A DNA stretch of 64,000 bases. Origin: Salinirussus salinus. Lineage in GTDB: Archaea; Halobacteriota; Halobacteria; Halobacteriales; Haloarculaceae. Of the stretch, positions 61,840 through 64,000 are shown in pieces. Made by a program: the position numbers and the translations under genes. How positions within the stretch are numbered: position 1 is the stretch's first letter; the number at the start of each line of letters is the position of its first letter. Below the pieces are notes generated by a model that was not told where the DNA came from, made no database searches, and saw only the letters and a program-made list of their open reading frames with translations. The stretch covers positions 992,001-1,056,000 of the forward strand of contig NZ_WOWO01000002.1 in NCBI RefSeq assembly GCF_009831455.1, written 5' to 3'.

Positions 61840-62094
61840 ATGGCAACCAGTCGTCGTTCCGGGCACAGCAGAGAAACCCCGTTCCGCTCCTTCCGGGACG
61901 GGTTGCCCGACCTGTCCCGGTACGACCTCCTGCTGGCGGCCATCCCGCTGGTGTTCGCCGTCGTGCTTGCCGTCCACGCCGCGCTGGGGGTGCCGTTCAG
62001 GGCCGCCGTCGCGACGGGGGCTCTGTTCAGCGCCGTCGTCGTCTTCGACGCCCTCTTTTTCAACCCGCCGACCGGTCCCGACCGGCCGGAGTGA
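61840..62094 (+). CDS. Small two-helix membrane protein
   Basis: An 84-residue protein with a basic N-terminus (ATSRRSGHSRETPFRSF) and two hydrophobic helices (LLLAAIPLVFAVVLAVHAAL and VATGALFSAVVVFDALFF). A full Shine-Dalgarno GGAGGTGA at 61824-61831 lies eight bases before the ATG, unlike the leaderless neighbours, and decides the start. The upstream 61700-61800 is AT-rich and holds the promoter. Function unknown. Confidence 0.75.
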   Translation: MATSRRSGHSRETPFRSFRDGLPDLSRYDLLLAAIPLVFAVVLAVHAALGVPFRAAVATGALFSAVVVFDALFFNPPTGPDRPE

Positions 62095-62133
62095 CGCGGC
62101 AAGCGTTTTGCCGGCCGGCGTACTGGATGAAGT

Positions 62134-62376
62134 ATGGACCTGACCGAAGTCGAGCGGCTCATCGAGGACGCGGTTCCGGACGCGGAGGCGGAGGTGCGCC
62201 GGGCCCGCCACGAGGGCGACGACGACCACCTGGCGGCGACGGTCGTCTCGCCGGCCTTCGAGGGCGAGTCGCTGGTCGACCGCCACCAGCGCGTCTACGA
62301 CGCGCTCGGCGAGCACATGACGACCGATATCCACGCCCTCGAGGTCGAGACGTACACTCCTGACGAGCGGGGGTGA
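62134..62376 (+). CDS. BolA family protein
   Basis: An 80-residue BolA-like protein: LTEVERLIEDAVPDAEAEVR, then SPAFEGESLVDRHQRVYDAL, then TTDIHALEVETYTPDE, with the conserved His of IHALEV that binds an iron-sulphur cluster with a CGFS-type glutaredoxin. Such a glutaredoxin is the next but one feature downstream (62461), so the pair probably acts in iron-sulphur trafficking. Confidence 0.88.
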   Translation: MDLTEVERLIEDAVPDAEAEVRRARHEGDDDHLAATVVSPAFEGESLVDRHQRVYDALGEHMTTDIHALEVETYTPDERG

Positions 62377-62460
62377 CCCACACCCTCAGCGCGCGGGAGT
62401 ACCCCCCCGCGCCCGACGAGCGGGGTAATGCCTTTCCCCGCGGACCCGCTGGGTAGGGAT

Positions 62461-62802
62461 ATGACGTTCGACCCGAACCAGAGTCTCCCCCAGGAGGAGG
62501 TCACCGAGCGCGTCGACCGGGCCATCGAGGAGAACGAGGTGGTGCTGTTCATGAAGGGAACGCCGATGATGCCCCAGTGTGGCTACTCCGAGCGCGCGCT
62601 GGGGCTGCTCGGCAAGCACCGCGAGGACGTGGCGACCGTCGACGTCCTCGAGTCCCTGGAGGAGTTCCGGACCGCCCTCGAGCGACACAGCGGCCGCGAG
62701 ACCATCCCCCAGACGTTCGTCGATGGCGAGTTCGTCGGCGGCAGCGACATCCTCGCCCAGCTGGAGGAGCGGGGCGAACTCGGCGAGAAACTCGCCGTCT
62801 GA
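62461..62802 (+). CDS. Monothiol glutaredoxin (Grx4/CGFS type)
   Basis: A 113-residue monothiol glutaredoxin. The active site is MMPQCGYSERALGLL, with CGYS instead of the usual CGFS; the single cysteine is kept. KGTPMMP before it, TIPQTFVDGEFVGGSDIL after it and the C-terminal helix match the family. It likely carries a [2Fe-2S] cluster together with BolA encoded 84 bases upstream. Confidence 0.9.
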   Translation: MTFDPNQSLPQEEVTERVDRAIEENEVVLFMKGTPMMPQCGYSERALGLLGKHREDVATVDVLESLEEFRTALERHSGRETIPQTFVDGEFVGGSDILAQLEERGELGEKLAV

Positions 62803-62813
62803 CGCGGCCGCGG

Positions 62814-63119
62814 TCACTCGCCCGACCCGGCAGTTCCCCGCTCGTCGAGCCGCCGCTCGTACTTCTCGAGTGACTCCTCCAGCGCTGCCGAGGCGTCGAC
62901 GTCGAGCTCTTCAGCCAGTGCGAGCAGCGCGAACAGGGCGTCCCCGAGCTCGTCGCGGTCGACGTCGACCGTCCCCGGCGACGCGCCGTAGCCCGTCGAC
63001 TCGGTAACTTCCTTGCCGAGCTCACCCACCTCCGAGACCAGGTCGAGCAGCCGGTAGGCCGGCGGCGCCTCCAGGCCGTGCTCCGTGACGAAGGCCGCGA
63101 CCCGCTGTTGGTCGTCCAT
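62814..63119 (-). CDS. MazG-like nucleotide pyrophosphohydrolase
   Basis: A 101-residue all-helical protein. The metal motif is LVSEVGELGKEV with the E-x-x-E pair and RDELGDALFALLALAEELDV with the E-x-x-D/E pair. Such MazG-type enzymes hydrolyse (d)NTPs to monophosphates and pyrophosphate, cleaning the pool. It is a stand-alone gene converging with the glutaredoxin. Confidence 0.88.
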   Translation of the reverse strand: MDDQQRVAAFVTEHGLEAPPAYRLLDLVSEVGELGKEVTESTGYGASPGTVDVDRDELGDALFALLALAEELDVDASAALEESLEKYERRLDERGTAGSGE

Positions 63120-63193
63120 ACGCCGGCCTCACACACCGCCGTAAAAAACCGTGTGGGTCCGTTGCGCCGGCTCCCGGCGGCCGGTGCCGCCGG

Positions 63194-64000
63194 CTACTCC
63201 TCCTCGTCCTGAGCGTCCACCACGGCGACCCCGGCGAGGTTGACGATATCCTTCACCTCGTCGCCGCGCTGGAGGACGTGGACCGGCTCGTCCATCCCGA
63301 CGAGCATGGGACCGATCGCCTCCGCGCCGCCCAGCCGCTGGAGCAGCTTGTAGCCGATGTTGCCGGCCTCCAGGTTCGGGAAGACGAGGATGTTCGCCGG
63401 CTCGTCGAGCTCCGAGAACTCGTAGCTGTCCGTGAGAATGTCCTCGACGAGCGCGGTGTCGGCCTGCATCTCCCCGTCGACGGGGAAGTCGACGGTCGGG
63501 TCGGCCCGGAGGCTGTCGGCCGCCGAGCGGACCTTCCGGGTGCCCTCGTTGTCGACGCTGCCGAAATCCGAGTACGAGAGTAGCGCCGCCCGGGGCTCGA
63601 CGTTGAACCGCCGGGCGAGCTCGGCGGTGTGGCGGGTCATCTCCTCCAGCACGTCGCTGGAAGGGTCCTGGTTGACCGTGGCGTCGACACAGAAGACGAC
63701 ACGGTTCTTGAAGGTGAGCATGTAGACGCCGCCGGCGTAGTCGGCGTCCTCGGCGGTCCCGATGACCTGCAGCGGCGGCCGGAGCGCAGCCGGGTAGTGG
63801 TGCATCAGTCCCGTCAGCATCGCGTCGGCGTCGCCCATCTCGACCATCACGCTCCCGAGGTAGTTGCCGTCCTGGATGAGTTCCTCGGCCTCCCGCCGGG
63901 TGAGCCCGTGGCGCTTGCGGAGGTCGTGGAGGCGCTCGGCGTAGGGCCCGAGGTTGTCCTCGTCGGGGTCGACGATCTCCGGGTCGAAGCTCAGCCCCAG
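63194..64000 (-). CDS. maeB: NADP-dependent malic enzyme, C-terminal phosphotransacetylase domain (5' end off window)
   Basis: The visible 268 residues are the phosphate-acetyltransferase-like C-terminal domain of a MaeB-type malic enzyme. Segments are SVMVEMGDADAMLTGLMHHY, VIGTAEDADYAGGVYMLTFK, LLSYSDFGSVDNEG and GPMLVGMDEPVHVLQRGDEV. The frame continues across the right edge, so the malic-enzyme part, which decarboxylates malate to pyruvate, lies outside. An internal Met at 63850 is not the start. Confidence 0.93.
   Translation of the reverse strand: MGLSFDPEIVDPDEDNLGPYAERLHDLRKRHGLTRREAEELIQDGNYLGSVMVEMGDADAMLTGLMHHYPAALRPPLQVIGTAEDADYAGGVYMLTFKNRVVFCVDATVNQDPSSDVLEEMTRHTAELARRFNVEPRAALLSYSDFGSVDNEGTRKVRSAADSLRADPTVDFPVDGEMQADTALVEDILTDSYEFSELDEPANILVFPNLEAGNIGYKLLQRLGGAEAIGPMLVGMDEPVHVLQRGDEVKDIVNLAGVAVVDAQDEEE

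Overview
The window is a high-GC chromosome segment from a haloarchaeon (class Halobacteria). The encoded proteins are very acidic. Many genes are leaderless, with a TATA-like box 24-27 bases before the start codon, and neighbouring genes often overlap as ATGA or GTGA. Typical archaeal or haloarchaeal genes include archaeal DnaG primase, RNA polymerase subunit L, aIF5A with deoxyhypusine synthase, HalOD1 and HalX signalling domains, Tat lipoproteins and an intron-containing elongator tRNA-Met. I cannot fix the genus from the sequence alone.

Layout. 1-9 kb: the 5' part of pdxS, a DUF1405 membrane protein, a CARF-like/wHTH regulator (DUF6293), a sodium:solute symporter with its DUF3311 partner, dnaG, and a GNAT/DUF92 operon. 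8.7-12.2 kb: two cis-prenyltransferase homologues with complementary motif losses, around UspA, a flavin-binding-like protein, a DUF7344 regulator and a HalOD1 protein. 12.2-16.8 kb: a cold shock protein, the tetrapyrrole pair (precorrin-2 dehydrogenase and hemA), pterin dehydratase, a HAD phosphatase and an Hsp20. 16.8-22.8 kb: a UbiB/ABC1 kinase, then a hypusination neighbourhood (aIF5A, agmatinase, zinc-finger protein, Nif3, deoxyhypusine synthase).

24.3-30 kb is an AT-richer accessory island. It carries a candidate class I terpene synthase, a small polytopic membrane protein, a 41-residue small ORF, a tyrosine recombinase with a coiled-coil partner, and a toxin-antitoxin array. In the array, two intact modules (DUF433/DUF5615 and a VapB-like/DUF3368 PIN pair) and one decayed module are each preceded by a copy of the same 86-103 bp direct repeat.

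30-41 kb: a DMT exporter, a second cold shock protein, HalOD1 and Lrp regulators, a secreted repeat protein with a sequon-rich tail, cytochrome oxidase subunit III with two membrane proteins, rpoL, zinc-finger proteins, and hisF followed by a duplicated hisF tail and a hairpin-rich spacer. 41-49 kb: the glpABC operon for anaerobic glycerol-3-phosphate dehydrogenase, a ferredoxin-like/CDGSH fusion, two cupins and an MBL-fold protein. 49-54.8 kb: a lipoprotein, tRNA-Met, a lipoprotein with DRHGP repeats, a ComB homologue, and wHTH/DUF7344/HalOD1 regulators. 54.8-59.7 kb: enoyl-CoA hydratase, acyl-CoA dehydrogenase, a Wzx-type flippase and thiolase. 59.7-64 kb: a HalX response regulator, an RNase H-like protein, the BolA/glutaredoxin pair, MazG, and the C-terminal part of malic enzyme.

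The most interesting points are the probable two-subunit cis-prenyltransferase, the orphan terpene synthase beside an integrase operon, the repeat-delimited TA array, and the duplicated hisF tail.
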